Below, piece after piece: positions 17,568-27,590 of a stretch of DNA of 64,000 bases. Every line of letters begins with the position of its first letter. Position 1 is the stretch's first letter. Under the pieces are notes generated by a model that was not told where the DNA came from, did no database searches, and saw only the letters and a program-made list of their open reading frames with translations. Source of the DNA: Parabacteroides sp. PF5-6. GTDB lineage: Bacteria > Bacteroidota > Bacteroidia > Bacteroidales > Tannerellaceae. The position numbers and the translations under genes were made by a program. The stretch covers positions 62,001-126,000 of the forward strand of contig NZ_JAQFIN010000003.1 of the NCBI RefSeq assembly GCF_029504695.1, written 5' to 3'.

Positions 17568-20171
17568 ATGGTTGATCAAGACAGAATTATAAAGATTAAC
17601 ATTGAGGATGAAATGAAATCAGCGTACATTGATTATTCAATGTCGGTTATTGTTTCACGTGCGCTTCCTGATGTAAGAGATGGTTTCAAACCGGTTCATC
17701 GCCGTGTTTTGTTCGGTATGAATGAATTAGGTAACAATTCAGATAAACCTTATAAGAAATCCGCTAGAATAGTGGGGGACGTATTGGGGAAATATCATCC
17801 GCACGGCGATTCCTCCGTATATTATGCCATGGTGCGTTTGGCGCAACCCTGGTCGTTACGCTATCCGTTAGTAGACGGACAGGGAAACTTTGGTTCCGTC
17901 GATGGTGATAGCCCGGCGGCTATGCGTTATACCGAAGCCCGGTTGAGTAAACTGGCCGAAGAGATGCTTCGGGATATCGATAAGGATACGGTTGATTTTC
18001 AGCTGAACTTCGACGATACGTTGAAGGAACCGACGGTTCTGCCCACCCGTATTCCCAACCTGTTGGTCAATGGAGCTTCCGGTATCGCCGTGGGGATGGC
18101 AACAAACATGCCGCCGCACAATATGTCCGAAGTACTGGATGGCTGTGTAGCCTACATCGATAGCCGTGGAGAGATCGATGTGGAAGGACTGATGGAGTAC
18201 GTGAAAGCACCGGACTTCCCCACGGGAGCCACAATTTACGGCTATGCCGGCGTCAAAGAAGCTTTCGAAACGGGTAGGGGACGTGTTATCCTGCGCGGAA
18301 AAGCGGAAATTGAACCGGCACAGAACCATGACCGGATCGTGATCACCGAAATTCCTTATTTAGTCAATAAAGCGGAGTTAATCAAGTATATTGCTGACCT
18401 GGTTAACGAAAAACGCCTGGATGGTATCTCGTATGTCAACGATGAATCCGACCGCTCCGGTATGCGAATCATTGTGGATGTGAAAAAAGATGCCAATGCC
18501 AATGTGATCCTCAATAAGCTTTATAAGATGACTGCCTTGCAGTCGTCGTTCAGCGTGAACAATATTGCACTGGTCAACGGCCGTCCACGACAGCTGAACC
18601 TGAAAGATATGATCAAAGCTTTTGTCGATCATCGTCAGGATGTGGTCATGCGGCGTACCCGTTATGAACTGAAGAAAGCCGAAGAACGGGCACATATCCT
18701 GGAAGGATTGATTATCGCTTCCGACAATATCGACGAAGTGATTTCTATTATCCGCTCTTCCCGTAGCCCGCAGGAAGCAATCGAACGGTTGATCGAACGC
18801 TTCTCTTTCTCCGATATACAGGCACGGGCGATTGTCGAGATGCGCTTGCGTCAGCTTACCGGACTGGAACAGAATAAGTTGCACGCCGAATACGAAGAAA
18901 TAGAAAAACTGATTGCCCGCTTGAAAGAAATCCTCGAAAACGAAGATGTCTGTATGCAGGTGGTGAAAGACGAATTGCAGGAAGTGAAAGATAAATACGG
19001 CGATAAGCGAAAAACCGATATTATCTATGCTTCGGAAGAGCTTAATCCGGAAGACTTCTATTCGGATGATGAAATGATCATCACCATCTCACACATGGGA
19101 TATATCAAACGCACACCGCTGACGGAGTTCCGTGCGCAAGGAAGAGGTGGAGTAGGGGCTAAAGGTTCTGAAACCCGTGATGAAGACTTTGTGGAATATA
19201 TCTATCCGGCCTCTATGCACGCTACCTTATTAATATTTACGGCAAAAGGTAAATGTTACTGGTTGAAAGTCTACGAAATACCCGAAGGAGCCAAGAATGC
19301 CAAAGGACGTGCCATCCAGAATCTATTGAATATCGAGCCGGATGATAAGATACAGGCATTTATCCGTGTGAAGAAACTGACCTCGGATCTCGAGTTTATC
19401 AATTCACACTATCTCTTGTTCTGTACCAAGAAAGGGGTGATCAAGAAAACCTTATTGGAAGCTTATTCCCGTCCGCGTCAGAACGGTGTCAACGCCATCG
19501 GTCTTCGCGAAGACGACGGTTTGATCCAGGTGAAGATGACCAATGGAGATAACGAAGTGCTTATTGCCAATAAGAATGGACGGGCAATCCGTTTCCATGA
19601 AAGCGCTGTCCGGGTGATGGGTAGAACCGCCTCCGGAGTCAGAGGAATGACCCTCGACAACGAGGAAGATGAAGTAATCGGAATGGTGACAATCAAAGAT
19701 ATGGAAAAAGAAACCATCCTGGTTGTATCCGAACAAGGATATGGAAAAAGATCGCACATCGAAGACTACCGAATTACTAATAGAGGTGGAAAAGGTGTAA
19801 AAACTATTAATATTACCGATAAGACGGGTAAACTTGTGGCCATGAAAAATGTCACAGAAGATAATGACCTGATGATTATTAACAAGTCAGGTATTACGAT
19901 CCGGATGAAAGTGGCGGATATCAGTGTGATAGGACGTGCTACGCAAGGTGTTCGTCTGATCAATCTGGAAAAACGACACGATGAAATCGCTTCTGTATGT
20001 AAAGTCTTGTCTGAAACGGATGAAGAGATAGCAGAACAAAAAGCGGAACGTGATGCCCTGTTGGAAAGGGAAGTGCATGAGTCCGTCCTGACTCCGGATG
20101 TGATTGCCGATCTGCCGGATGATGATGAACCAAACGATGATTCAGAAGGTCGTGAAGAAGAAACAGAATAA
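17568..20171 (+). CDS. gyrA: DNA gyrase subunit A
   Basis: The breakage-reunion subunit of gyrase, 867 residues. The active-site tyrosine is Tyr121 in AMRYTEARL. The quinolone-resistance region reads [19 protein letters not shown]; the residue matching E. coli Ser83 is serine (wild type) and the one matching Asp87 is tyrosine. A GyrA box-like motif ([11 protein letters not shown] near residue 525) and the six-bladed C-terminal beta-pinwheel mark it as GyrA, not ParC. The tail after about residue 820 is strongly acidic, common in this phylum. The TPR gene follows after 35 bp and is probably co-transcribed. Confidence 0.97.
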   Translation: MVDQDRIIKINIEDEMKSAYIDYSMSVIVSRALPDVRDGFKPVHRRVLFGMNELGNNSDKPYKKSARIVGDVLGKYHPHGDSSVYYAMVRLAQPWSLRYPLVDGQGNFGSVDGDSPAAMRYTEARLSKLAEEMLRDIDKDTVDFQLNFDDTLKEPTVLPTRIPNLLVNGASGIAVGMATNMPPHNMSEVLDGCVAYIDSRGEIDVEGLMEYVKAPDFPTGATIYGYAGVKEAFETGRGRVILRGKAEIEPAQNHDRIVITEIPYLVNKAELIKYIADLVNEKRLDGISYVNDESDRSGMRIIVDVKKDANANVILNKLYKMTALQSSFSVNNIALVNGRPRQLNLKDMIKAFVDHRQDVVMRRTRYELKKAEERAHILEGLIIASDNIDEVISIIRSSRSPQEAIERLIERFSFSDIQARAIVEMRLRQLTGLEQNKLHAEYEEIEKLIARLKEILENEDVCMQVVKDELQEVKDKYGDKRKTDIIYASEELNPEDFYSDDEMIITISHMGYIKRTPLTEFRAQGRGGVGAKGSETRDEDFVEYIYPASMHATLLIFTAKGKCYWLKVYEIPEGAKNAKGRAIQNLLNIEPDDKIQAFIRVKKLTSDLEFINSHYLLFCTKKGVIKKTLLEAYSRPRQNGVNAIGLREDDGLIQVKMTNGDNEVLIANKNGRAIRFHESAVRVMGRTASGVRGMTLDNEEDEVIGMVTIKDMEKETILVVSEQGYGKRSHIEDYRITNRGGKGVKTINITDKTGKLVAMKNVTEDNDLMIINKSGITIRMKVADISVIGRATQGVRLINLEKRHDEIASVCKVLSETDEEIAEQKAERDALLEREVHESVLTPDVIADLPDDDEPNDDSEGREEETE

Positions 20172-20206
20172 TAAATAGAATATTAATCTCTCAAATTAGA
20201 AATTGC

Positions 20207-21427
20207 ATGAAACGAGTATTATTATTATCAATTGCACTATGCGTGGCAGCAACAGGTGCCTTTGCACAAAAGAAAGCTGTTAGCCAGGCTCAAAGTATCG
20301 CTAAGGGAAATAATGCTGATTTTGCAGAAGCAAGAACCTTAGTCAAAGGCGCCTTGCAAGATCCTGAAACTAAAGATGATGCAAAGACTTGGTATGTTGC
20401 CGGATATGTTGAAGATCAACAATTCAGTGCGGAAAGAATGAAAGAACTCTTAGGCCAACAGCCTAATCAACCGGTGATGTATCAAGCCCTTTTGAATATA
20501 TTACCCTATCTGGAAAAAGCGTATGAATTAGACCAGTTGCCCGATGCTAAAGGAAAGGTAAAACCTAAATTCACCAAAGACATCAAAGGAATATTAAGCG
20601 CCAACCATGTGTATTACATCAACGCCGGTGCATTTTACTTTGATGAAAGAGATTATAAAAATGCTTCTGAAGCATTCGAACAGTATCTGAAAATCTCTGA
20701 TTTACCGATGTTCGCAGGTGAACAAGTCGCTGCAAGAGACTCAAACTACATGACGGTTCAGTTCTATGCCGGAGTGGCTGCCACACAGCTGGGCGATCGG
20801 CAGAAAGCAATTGCTACTCTTAATCGTGCAAAAGAATATGGTTACAGACAAAGCGATACGTATCAATACCTGTATTACGAATATCAGGAGTTGAGAGATA
20901 CGGCAAACATGGAAATGGTGGCCAAAGAAGGTCTTGCGATCTTCCCGCAGGAACCATTCTTCATCCTTAATCTGATCAACATCTATATCTATACGAACAG
21001 AAACGAAGAAGCAATCGATTATCTGACTAAAGCAATCGCTGCCGAACCGAACAACGCACAGTATTACGATGTTTTAGGAAGTGTATACGAATCCGGTTTG
21101 AAAGATTTCGACAATGCCGAAAAGAACTACGCGAAAGCATTGGAGTTAGATCCCGATTATGTTGACGCATTGTCCAACCTGGGGCGTGTCTATTACAATC
21201 AGGCAATTAGTGCGCAAGGTGATGCCAATATGCTCAGCGACAACAAACTGTATCAGGAAGAAATTGCAAAAGCTAAAGCTCTGTTCGAAAAAGCACGTCC
21301 GTATTTCGAAAAAGCACATCAGCTTAAACCCGAACAAAGAGAATATATGGTAGCCTTGAGAGGTATCTATTATAATCTCTCTATGGGTAAAGAATTTGAA
21401 GAAATCGAAGCCAAGATGAACAATTGA
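20207..21427 (+). CDS. secreted TPR-repeat protein
   Basis: A 406-residue protein with a clear signal peptide (first 20 residues ending GAFAQ), so it is periplasmic or outer-membrane associated. Several TPR units are visible, the clearest at about residues 255-330 (for example AIDYLTKAIAAEPNNAQYYD and NAEKNYAKALELDPDYVDAL). TPRs are protein-binding scaffolds and no enzyme motif is present. It follows gyrA by 35 bp; this gyrA-TPR pair is common in Bacteroidales, as far as I recall. Codon use drifts to A/T-rich compared with gyrA. Partner unknown. Confidence 0.85.
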   Translation: MKRVLLLSIALCVAATGAFAQKKAVSQAQSIAKGNNADFAEARTLVKGALQDPETKDDAKTWYVAGYVEDQQFSAERMKELLGQQPNQPVMYQALLNILPYLEKAYELDQLPDAKGKVKPKFTKDIKGILSANHVYYINAGAFYFDERDYKNASEAFEQYLKISDLPMFAGEQVAARDSNYMTVQFYAGVAATQLGDRQKAIATLNRAKEYGYRQSDTYQYLYYEYQELRDTANMEMVAKEGLAIFPQEPFFILNLINIYIYTNRNEEAIDYLTKAIAAEPNNAQYYDVLGSVYESGLKDFDNAEKNYAKALELDPDYVDALSNLGRVYYNQAISAQGDANMLSDNKLYQEEIAKAKALFEKARPYFEKAHQLKPEQREYMVALRGIYYNLSMGKEFEEIEAKMNN

Positions 21428-21511
21428 TCATCGATCCGGAATCAGGACCAACTGATCCAGAAATCAGATCAACTGAATCTCAAACCAGATCAATTAATCT
21501 TATAGTCGATC
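21426..21511. repeat. degenerate ~21-bp repeat with GATC-centred units (array B)
   Basis: Directly after the TPR gene stop, related units AGATCAACTGA, AGATCAATTAATC and GGACCAACTGATC recur. GATC starts at 21426, 21433, 21454, 21467, 21488 and 21508, with many spacings near 21 bp. It is less regular than the 22-bp arrays elsewhere in the window and may be a decayed member of the same kind. A terminator follows at once. Confidence 0.5.
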
Positions 21512-21522
21512 CGATAAAAAAG

Positions 21523-21553
21523 AAAAGCTGTCTCCAAGAAGGGGACAGCTTTT
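21523..21553. terminator. bidirectional hairpin terminator
   Basis: Arms AAAAGCTGTCTCC and GGGGACAGCTTTT (one mismatch) with a 5-base loop and T run; it can end both the TPR gene and the convergent UspA gene. The rest of 21554-21871 holds the repeat at 21684 and no supportable gene. Confidence 0.8.
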
Positions 21554-21683
21554 TTCGTTCTATACACTTTAGATTCTCTCCAGACAAAATCAATTAAACA
21601 TAATCGTAATTATAAATTAATTAAGTGATAATAAGAGGGATATTTGCAACTCGCTGAAAATGAGGCGTCAATATCTCCCTCAG

Positions 21684-21721
21684 AACCTACCGGTAGTTTG
21701 TGAACAAACTACCGGTAGGTA
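21684..21721. repeat. two-unit palindromic repeat, word AAACTACCGGTAGTTT (array C)
   Basis: Perfect 17-bp arms, ACCTACCGGTAGTTTGT (21685-21701) and ACAAACTACCGGTAGGT (21704-21720), around GA. Read as units it is two 16-bp near-palindromes separated by GTGAAC, a 22-bp period. The same 16-bp word, spacer style and period occur in the four-unit array at 37971-38052, 16 kb away. Confidence 0.8.
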
Positions 21722-21871
21722 CAAAAAAAGATCCGTATACAACTTCACAGCCATATACGGACAAACAAATAACAAACTCTACTTATATGAAAAAACAAAT
21801 ACTACTAACAAACTCTCTTTACTCTATAACAACAAACAAAATCAGAATGTTCATTAAGAGCAAAGAAATCT

Positions 21872-22987
21872 TCACGAATGCATAACAAGCAAAGGTGTAT
21901 CCGTATGGAACAGCATCTTTCGTGCTATGCTCGGATTGAACATCCGGGCGATGACATTTCGTCTTTGCGTGCCTAAAGCAATCACATCGATCGTTTCATC
22001 GCGGACAAACTTCTCAATCGCCAAAAGCAGATCACCATCTGCTAACACCGTATGGTTGATTTTAGCCTCAGGATATTGTCGCTTAAAGTATTCACTTATC
22101 CCTGTCAGACGAATCTCATTCCATTCGTTTTTACTGGTTGAGATATTAAAGAGATGAATAGTGAAGTCAAATCCTTTGACCAACTCCATAAACTTGTCAA
22201 AGATAACTAAATCTCTTTGATTAAACGAAGTAGCAAACGCAACATTTTTTATTTCTTTCAGATTTTTGAAAGGTGTATTTTCCGGAATAGCTAAAACCGG
22301 TGTTTTATGTGCTTCAAAAACTTCGCCGGTCACACTTCCGATCAGATCCATTTCTTTCTGGCTCTTTCCACGGGTTCCCATGATAATCAACGTCGGTTTA
22401 TACTCCTTGCTATAGGCTATAATCTCTTCTTCGGGCAGGCCTTCGCGTAGGATACAGTCGAATTTCACTCGGGGAAGTTCTCCGGATTCTATTTTTCTTT
22501 TGATTAGATTAGATAAATTGTCCATATCCACCTGGACTCTTTTTAATACATGGTGCGCGTTTTCTTCTTCGTTCACCTGATAGGCTAAAGAGTCTCCAAT
22601 AGGAATGGCGGTTGGGAAATACGGGCTGAAGTAGGCATGCATAATCATGACTTCGCCCTGGATTGCCGCGGCATAGTTCAGACCGATCTCACAGGCACGG
22701 ATCGAGTAGTCGGAAAAGTCGACAGGGATCAGTATCTTTTTCTGTTTGACTTCTTTTTCTTTCGGTTCCTCGTCCGATTCTTTCAACCAATTACTATCTT
22801 CTATGATTCGTAAGGCATGAGGCAGATCGCTTTCTTTAATTCTTACACGCACACCTGCCGAAACGACGGGTTGGATTTGATTTACATTATGAATGTAGAC
22901 GTCTATCCCTTCCGTTTCCAGTAAAGTCTTCAATATCTGAGCTTTCTCGTAGGTGTGGATTGCTAATGTGATTAGTTTATCTTCCAT
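21872..22987 (-). CDS. DUF2007-like domain fused to two universal stress protein domains
   Basis: Three parts in 371 residues. The N-terminal 75 residues look like a DUF2007 'putative signal transducing' domain (AIHTYEKAQILKTLLETEGI). A charged linker (EEPKEKEVKQKK) follows. Then come two UspA domains, about 85-225 and 230-371. The first UspA domain keeps the ATP-binding glycine motif (GTRGKSQKEMDLIGSVTGE); the second has a weaker version (GTQRRNVIARMFNPSIAR). Cytosolic; UspA proteins bind ATP or AMP under stress or starvation. A small HTH gene lies upstream on the same strand, with a terminator between them, so this gene probably has its own promoter. Confidence 0.85.
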   Translation of the reverse strand: MEDKLITLAIHTYEKAQILKTLLETEGIDVYIHNVNQIQPVVSAGVRVRIKESDLPHALRIIEDSNWLKESDEEPKEKEVKQKKILIPVDFSDYSIRACEIGLNYAAAIQGEVMIMHAYFSPYFPTAIPIGDSLAYQVNEEENAHHVLKRVQVDMDNLSNLIKRKIESGELPRVKFDCILREGLPEEEIIAYSKEYKPTLIIMGTRGKSQKEMDLIGSVTGEVFEAHKTPVLAIPENTPFKNLKEIKNVAFATSFNQRDLVIFDKFMELVKGFDFTIHLFNISTSKNEWNEIRLTGISEYFKRQYPEAKINHTVLADGDLLLAIEKFVRDETIDVIALGTQRRNVIARMFNPSIARKMLFHTDTPLLVMHS

Positions 22988-23044
22988 ATTTTTTTAGTTT
23001 AGTAGGTATTAATAGAACAATACTTAAGTTTGAATAGTTACAAA

Positions 23045-23079
23045 AAAGTCCCAAATTCTTATGCAGACATCGGGACTTT
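23045..23079 (-). terminator. hairpin terminator after the small HTH gene
   Basis: Read on the minus strand, AAAGTCCC and GGGACTTT arms (8 bp) with a 19-base loop are followed by a T run. It lies 22 bp downstream of the stop of the 92-residue gene. Confidence 0.6.
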
Positions 23080-23101
23080 CAGAGAACAATGCGAGTTTTC
23101 G

Positions 23102-23380
23102 TTATAAACTGGGTGCTTCGGCTACTGCACGGCTTTCATTCAGTATTTCCAAAGCACGGTCGAATATCGTGGTATCGTCTAAGACAACTAAACCTCCGTC
23201 AGGTCCCGGTTCGATGTGAATTCCACAACTTTTCCCGTCCCTGAAGTTTTGTCCTCCAAAATAATTCCGGACAGTTTCGACGGATACGCCCAACTCATCT
23301 GCTATCCGATGGGAAGTTCCGTCTGGTAAACTGTCTTTGACTCTTCGCAATTCATTAAAAGTGATTGTCTTTGTCATCAT
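23102..23380 (-). CDS. small helix-turn-helix DNA-binding protein
   Basis: A 92-residue protein with a LacI-like HTH at about residues 20-45 (SHRIADELGVSVETVRNYFGG), followed by a short basic stretch and a C-terminal half containing GLVVLDDTTIFDRALEIL. It has no ligand-binding domain, so it may act as a simple repressor or a nucleoid-type factor. I recall similar short proteins in other Bacteroidales, but no characterised one. It is a single-gene unit by its own terminator. The 114-bp gap upstream is AT-rich and shows no exact promoter box. Confidence 0.75.
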   Translation of the reverse strand: MMTKTITFNELRRVKDSLPDGTSHRIADELGVSVETVRNYFGGQNFRDGKSCGIHIEPGPDGGLVVLDDTTIFDRALEILNESRAVAEAPSL

Positions 23381-23494
23381 AACTTGTTCTATTTAGAAAA
23401 TTAATAAGCATTAAATATGCTACTAACTTAGCCATTATATGTATGCGGGACAATCAAATAAATATGCTTTACGGCAGAAAGGAGGAATAAAAGC

Positions 23495-24196
23495 TTACCG
23501 CAACATGGAAACCAGCTGGGCGTTCAAAAGCATGATAAGAATAACTGTAATAAGAATGGCAATAACGATTAATCGCTGTCGCCGGATCGGGTAAACAACA
23601 GAAATCGGAGGCACATCTCTCCCACCCCATCCGACTATTTTCGGTCTGACCCAAGCATACAAAAGATAAACCAGATAGCCGAAGACTAATCCGACGAGAA
23701 TGCCCGGAACGATATCCGAAATAAAATGAACTCCCAAATAGATACGGGTATAAGCCGTAACTATTGCCCAAAGAAAAACAGTGCTGGTAAACAGGGGTTT
23801 GTACCGAAAAAGCAAAGTCATAAACATGGCAAATCCAAAAGCATTGGCGGCATGGCTCGAGATAAAGCCATACTTACCGCCTCGATACCCGAACACGGTT
23901 TGCACTTCATCCATAAACGCCGGATGATGGGTCGGTCGGAAACGCATAAAAAGGGGCTTGAACAGATGGGAAGCAAACTGATCGCAAAGCGTAACCACCA
24001 GCACTATAGCCAATAACACCAAGAGAGATTCGCGCCAGTTTACTTTATAAGTCAGGACTATCAAGATGAACAATGCCAAGGGCAACCAAACAATTTTCCC
24101 GGAAAACAGCCACATGAAGTGATCTAAGAAAACAGAGTCACTGCCATTAAGCATAAAAAAGAGTTCCCTCTCGTAGTCCAGGATTTTTTCAAGCAT
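23495..24196 (-). CDS. PAP2-family membrane phosphatase
   Basis: A 233-residue inner-membrane protein with about six hydrophobic helices. The three PAP2 (type 2 phosphatidic acid phosphatase) motifs are recognisable: RFRPTHHP (a variant of KxxxxxxRP), SSHAANAFGFA (PSGH-like, with serine for proline) and RIYLGVHFISDIVPG (SRxxxxxHxxxD), the last holding the catalytic histidine. Members dephosphorylate lipid phosphates such as undecaprenyl pyrophosphate, phosphatidate or lipid A. The start lies 14 bp after the batE stop, so it may be the last gene of the Bat operon. Substrate unknown. Confidence 0.88.
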   Translation of the reverse strand: MLEKILDYERELFFMLNGSDSVFLDHFMWLFSGKIVWLPLALFILIVLTYKVNWRESLLVLLAIVLVVTLCDQFASHLFKPLFMRFRPTHHPAFMDEVQTVFGYRGGKYGFISSHAANAFGFAMFMTLLFRYKPLFTSTVFLWAIVTAYTRIYLGVHFISDIVPGILVGLVFGYLVYLLYAWVRPKIVGWGGRDVPPISVVYPIRRQRLIVIAILITVILIMLLNAQLVSMLR

Positions 24197-24210
24197 GTAT
24201 TAGATATAGT

Positions 24211-24960
24211 TTAGATAATCTGAATATCTTTCTTAGGCATCCATCCCACATTGCCATCTTCCGATTCGACTTCATTCCATTCGCCCAAAGTACTTTTAAT
24301 CGAGACTTTCGTTCCCTCATGCAAGATAAACAAATCTGTTCCGCTGGCATCGGGCGAGCTCTTGACCGTCACGGTCGGAGAAAAGACAATCGCCTCCGTC
24401 CGGTTGATCAGTTCATTCTTTTGATTCCGGGCAAAGATATTCGAGAAGATCACAATCACCAATAAGACAATGCCCAGGTAGAACCCGACTTTCTTCATCC
24501 GGGCCCAACGGGAGAAAAAGAATAATAACAGACAACCGATAAACAACAGGAAGCAGAATATACCTAACTTAGCCCAGGAATCGGTTGATCCCATATTAGC
24601 TATGGCATGGAACCATCGCGTGAGGAAGAACTCCCCTACCGGTTCGATCTTATCGACAGCTCTTTGTTTGGCCAATTGCAGGTTGAAACGAATATCAGCA
24701 TCTCCCGGATCGAGCAGAAGTGCCCGTTCGTAATTCAATATGGCCGGGGCAATCTGTCCGGCTTTGTAATACGCATTCCCCAGGTTGTAGTAGATCTGCG
24801 AGGATTCGCCATAACTGGTCAGTATCGCTTCATACTTTTGAATGGCTTCTTCATAGTTTTCCTGTGTATACGCCATTTCAGCTTCTTTTATCGCTTCATC
24901 CTGTGCATAAACGGAAAAACCGGCACAAAAGATAAACAAGAAAAAAAGTATCCTTTTCAT
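24211..24960 (-). CDS. batE: BatE: TPR and SH3-type domain protein of the aerotolerance operon
   Basis: The start at 24960 gives a normal signal peptide (MKRILFFLFIFCAGFSVYAQ), 25 bp after the batD stop; a longer frame exists but would put 21 charged residues before the signal. TPR units cover about residues 22-115 (YYNLGNAYYKAGQIAPAI), two hydrophobic segments span about 140-195, and a C-terminal SH3-type domain ends with DGNVGWMPKKDIQ. This architecture is that of BatE in the Bacteroides aerotolerance operon. The TPR and SH3 parts suggest it binds envelope partners. Biochemical role unknown. Confidence 0.88.
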   Translation of the reverse strand: MKRILFFLFIFCAGFSVYAQDEAIKEAEMAYTQENYEEAIQKYEAILTSYGESSQIYYNLGNAYYKAGQIAPAILNYERALLLDPGDADIRFNLQLAKQRAVDKIEPVGEFFLTRWFHAIANMGSTDSWAKLGIFCFLLFIGCLLLFFFSRWARMKKVGFYLGIVLLVIVIFSNIFARNQKNELINRTEAIVFSPTVTVKSSPDASGTDLFILHEGTKVSIKSTLGEWNEVESEDGNVGWMPKKDIQII

Positions 24961-24985
24961 ATATTGATTTGTCTTCGTCTTCATT

Positions 24986-26797
24986 TTACTTTTTGATTGT
25001 ATTTTCCATTTTACCGATAGCATCTGCCGTCAAGGTATAGAGTTGATCCATCGCATCCGAGGCTTGTGAAGGGGCATAACGGGCGAACTCACAGGTATTC
25101 AGGATATCCAGGAATTCTTTGATCAACTCTTCATTGACTCCATACTTCAAGAGTTCGGTCTCTACATTGTCTTTCGTCAGCTTCGCCTGAGGCATATTTA
25201 GTTTATCACTCAAATATCCCCACAATGCACGCGATACCTCTTCATAGAATTCTTCTTTCTTATTATCTTTCAGAAGTCTACCGGCATTCTTCAGACGACG
25301 GACGGCCATCTTATTCGCTTTCTTTGTCCGTACCAAAGCAATATTCGCATTCTCCTTCACTTGCTTACGGTAAATAAAGAAGAAGATAATGAACAGAATG
25401 GTCGGAATCAGGTAAGCCATATAATAAAGGAAAGAGCCGAAGAAGATCTCTTCATTCGAAACGAAATTGATTCCTTTCACTTTCAGGTAACGAATATCCT
25501 GTCCCAAGACGCGTACGCTTTCCCGGTTGGTAAAGTTGGAGACAACAGGCGCATTCCCCTCTCCTTCTCCTTTTTCCACTTGCAGCTTATACGGCTCGGA
25601 TTGGATCGTTTTATACGTTTCTGTCTTCGGATCGAAGTAAGAGAATGTAATGGCCGGGATCTCAAATTCACCACCATAGCGGGGAATCGCCATATACTCG
25701 ATCGTTTTAGAGCCGTTTACGCCCGAGGTCGAGTTCTTAGCGTTCAGAGAGACATTCGGATCAAAGACATCGAAGTCGTTCGGGAATACTACTTCCGGGT
25801 TCTTGATCACACGCAGGTTACCCGTACCGTTTATTTTCACCGTTATCGTCACCGCTTCATTGGCTTTCACCTCCGTGGCACTGATACTGGAGGTCATCGT
25901 AAAGTTACCCACCGCATTGCCATATCCGGCCGGCTTACCCGACGGCAGTGGCTTGACTTCTATCGTTGCCGGTGCAGTCGTTAAGGTCACTTTTACGTCC
26001 CGGTACATATCAAAGAAATCATCGAAGAAACTCTGTCTCCGTTGATTCGTATTTCTTACCTGGGCAACGATCTCATACTTTCCGCCTTCGATGGTCAGGT
26101 TGCCACTGCGTTGCGGGAACAGCAATACTTCTTTCATCACAGCGGTTTGATAATTCCGGCCGTTGTAATTCTCCATCTTGGTTGGGATTCCATTTTGAGG
26201 TTGCTCGATCTCTTGTACCAGGAAACCTTCAAATGTCGGGAATTTAAAGTTCTGAGGGGTAACGGAAGAGAGGAAATAAAGCTTGAAGGTGACCAGGATA
26301 GACTCCTGTTCGTAGATCTTCCGTTTGGAAACGATCATGCGCATGAAGAGATCTTTGTCCGATATGCCGGTTGCACCCTGTGCGTTTTGGTTGGCTGCCT
26401 CACTGGCTTTGTCTTCTGGCAGTACCTTGACGACTAATGCGTTCGAAGTATAGTTGGCATTCTTTACTTTGATCGTTGCCGGCGGGATATTGAACGTTCC
26501 CTCCTTCTTGGCCATTAGAATATAAGTGAAACTATAATTGGTCTCACTCGTTCTTTTTCCATTAGTGATGACCGTACTATGCGATTGAGACGGCGTCGGG
26601 CCCATCAACACGTCAAAGTCGGGCAATTCCTGAACCCGCAGATCTTTGGCTTCCGCATTGACGGAGAAAGTCAGCCGGAACTGTTGCCCTACCACAACCG
26701 CTTCCGGAGCTATCGCCTTAAATTCAACATCCTGGGCTTTCAAACCGGAAAGCCCGGCAACTACAATAAGTGAAAACAAGAAAAGAATTCTTCTCAT
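24986..26797 (-). CDS. batD: BatD: large membrane-anchored protein of the aerotolerance operon
   Basis: The ATG at 26797 gives a signal peptide (MRRILFLFSLIVVAGLSGLKAQ) and 603 residues. A long periplasmic region of beta-rich repeats contains FRLTFSVNAE and several Ig-like segments. A transmembrane helix at about residues 435-455 (YMAYLIPTILFIIFFFIYRK) and a cytosolic helical tail (about 460-603) with SRALWGYLSDKLNMP follow. This matches the BatD family (oxygen tolerance protein) in length and layout. It sits between batC and batE with short spacers. The longer start at 26848 would overlap nothing useful and puts a basic stretch before the signal. Confidence 0.9.
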   Translation of the reverse strand: MRRILFLFSLIVVAGLSGLKAQDVEFKAIAPEAVVVGQQFRLTFSVNAEAKDLRVQELPDFDVLMGPTPSQSHSTVITNGKRTSETNYSFTYILMAKKEGTFNIPPATIKVKNANYTSNALVVKVLPEDKASEAANQNAQGATGISDKDLFMRMIVSKRKIYEQESILVTFKLYFLSSVTPQNFKFPTFEGFLVQEIEQPQNGIPTKMENYNGRNYQTAVMKEVLLFPQRSGNLTIEGGKYEIVAQVRNTNQRRQSFFDDFFDMYRDVKVTLTTAPATIEVKPLPSGKPAGYGNAVGNFTMTSSISATEVKANEAVTITVKINGTGNLRVIKNPEVVFPNDFDVFDPNVSLNAKNSTSGVNGSKTIEYMAIPRYGGEFEIPAITFSYFDPKTETYKTIQSEPYKLQVEKGEGEGNAPVVSNFTNRESVRVLGQDIRYLKVKGINFVSNEEIFFGSFLYYMAYLIPTILFIIFFFIYRKQVKENANIALVRTKKANKMAVRRLKNAGRLLKDNKKEEFYEEVSRALWGYLSDKLNMPQAKLTKDNVETELLKYGVNEELIKEFLDILNTCEFARYAPSQASDAMDQLYTLTADAIGKMENTIKK

Positions 26798-26841
26798 CTT
26801 TATATCTCTTTTTCGTTTTTTACCAATTAGACCACACAAAA

Positions 26842-27585
26842 TTACCATTCTTTTTCGGTTCTGCGGCGTTCGCGCTGCTCCATTTGTGCTTTCTTTACCT
26901 TTTCCTGCGTATCTTTTTCATCTTGCAGGAAAGCATCCAGGATTTGTTGTGCATTATCCTGACTCATCTGTTCATTGGGTTGCTCTTCTTCCTGCGTTTT
27001 GTTTTCTTTCTGATCGTCTTGATTCTGCTGTTGATCCTGTTGATCTTGATTTTGTTCCTGGTCCTGATTCTGCTCGTCTTGTTGCTGATCCTGACCCTGG
27101 TCTTCGTTCTGCTGATCTTCCAACAGTTTCTGGGCTAACGCCAGATTGTAACGCGTCTCATCATCTTTCGGATTGATGCGCAGCGATTGTTTGTAGGCTT
27201 CGACACTTTTGCCATAGTCTTTCTCTTGCATAAAGATATTGCCTACGTTATGATAAACGCCGGCCAGCCGTTCTTTCCCTTCGTTGGTCTCCATCATCTT
27301 CTGACTTTGTCCGGCAATCAGTTGATATTGCTCAGCCGCCTCCGGGAATTTCCCTTGTTTATACAACGCGTTTCCTAAATTATAAGTTCCCTCCGCCGAA
27401 CGGGGGTTCACATCCACTCCTTTGCGATAAGCGATTTCGGCCTCTGTGTACTTTTCAGCCGTGTATAGTTTATTCCCTTCACGAACATTCTTCCGTTCTG
27501 CCTTTTGGGCAAAAACGACTCCACTTCCAAAAAGTAATGCGATCGACCACACTATCGTTTTCCGAATATACTTCATCTTCTTCAA
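26842..27585 (-). CDS. batC: BatC: TPR protein with glutamine-rich tail
   Basis: 247 residues with a signal peptide (about 1-27), TPR units at about 30-75 and 110-160 (EGTYNLGNALYKQGKFPEAA, SVEAYKQSLRINPKDDETRY), then an extreme Q/D/E/N-rich segment at about 165-210 built from DQQQDEQNQDQEQNQ-type repeats, and a charged C terminus. This is the usual BatC arrangement: an envelope TPR adaptor with a disordered tail. The stop is 44 bp before the batD start. The Q/E tract is low-complexity at DNA level and a likely place for length variation between strains. Confidence 0.88.
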   Translation of the reverse strand: MKKMKYIRKTIVWSIALLFGSGVVFAQKAERKNVREGNKLYTAEKYTEAEIAYRKGVDVNPRSAEGTYNLGNALYKQGKFPEAAEQYQLIAGQSQKMMETNEGKERLAGVYHNVGNIFMQEKDYGKSVEAYKQSLRINPKDDETRYNLALAQKLLEDQQNEDQGQDQQQDEQNQDQEQNQDQQDQQQNQDDQKENKTQEEEQPNEQMSQDNAQQILDAFLQDEKDTQEKVKKAQMEQRERRRTEKEW

Positions 27586-27590
27586 TTGAT

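Noticed and set aside
21660-21857. 65-codon ORF in the TPR-UspA gap
   Set aside because: It runs through the two-unit palindromic repeat, has unusual composition (Thr/Asn/Lys rich) and no promoter, so I do not call it a gene.
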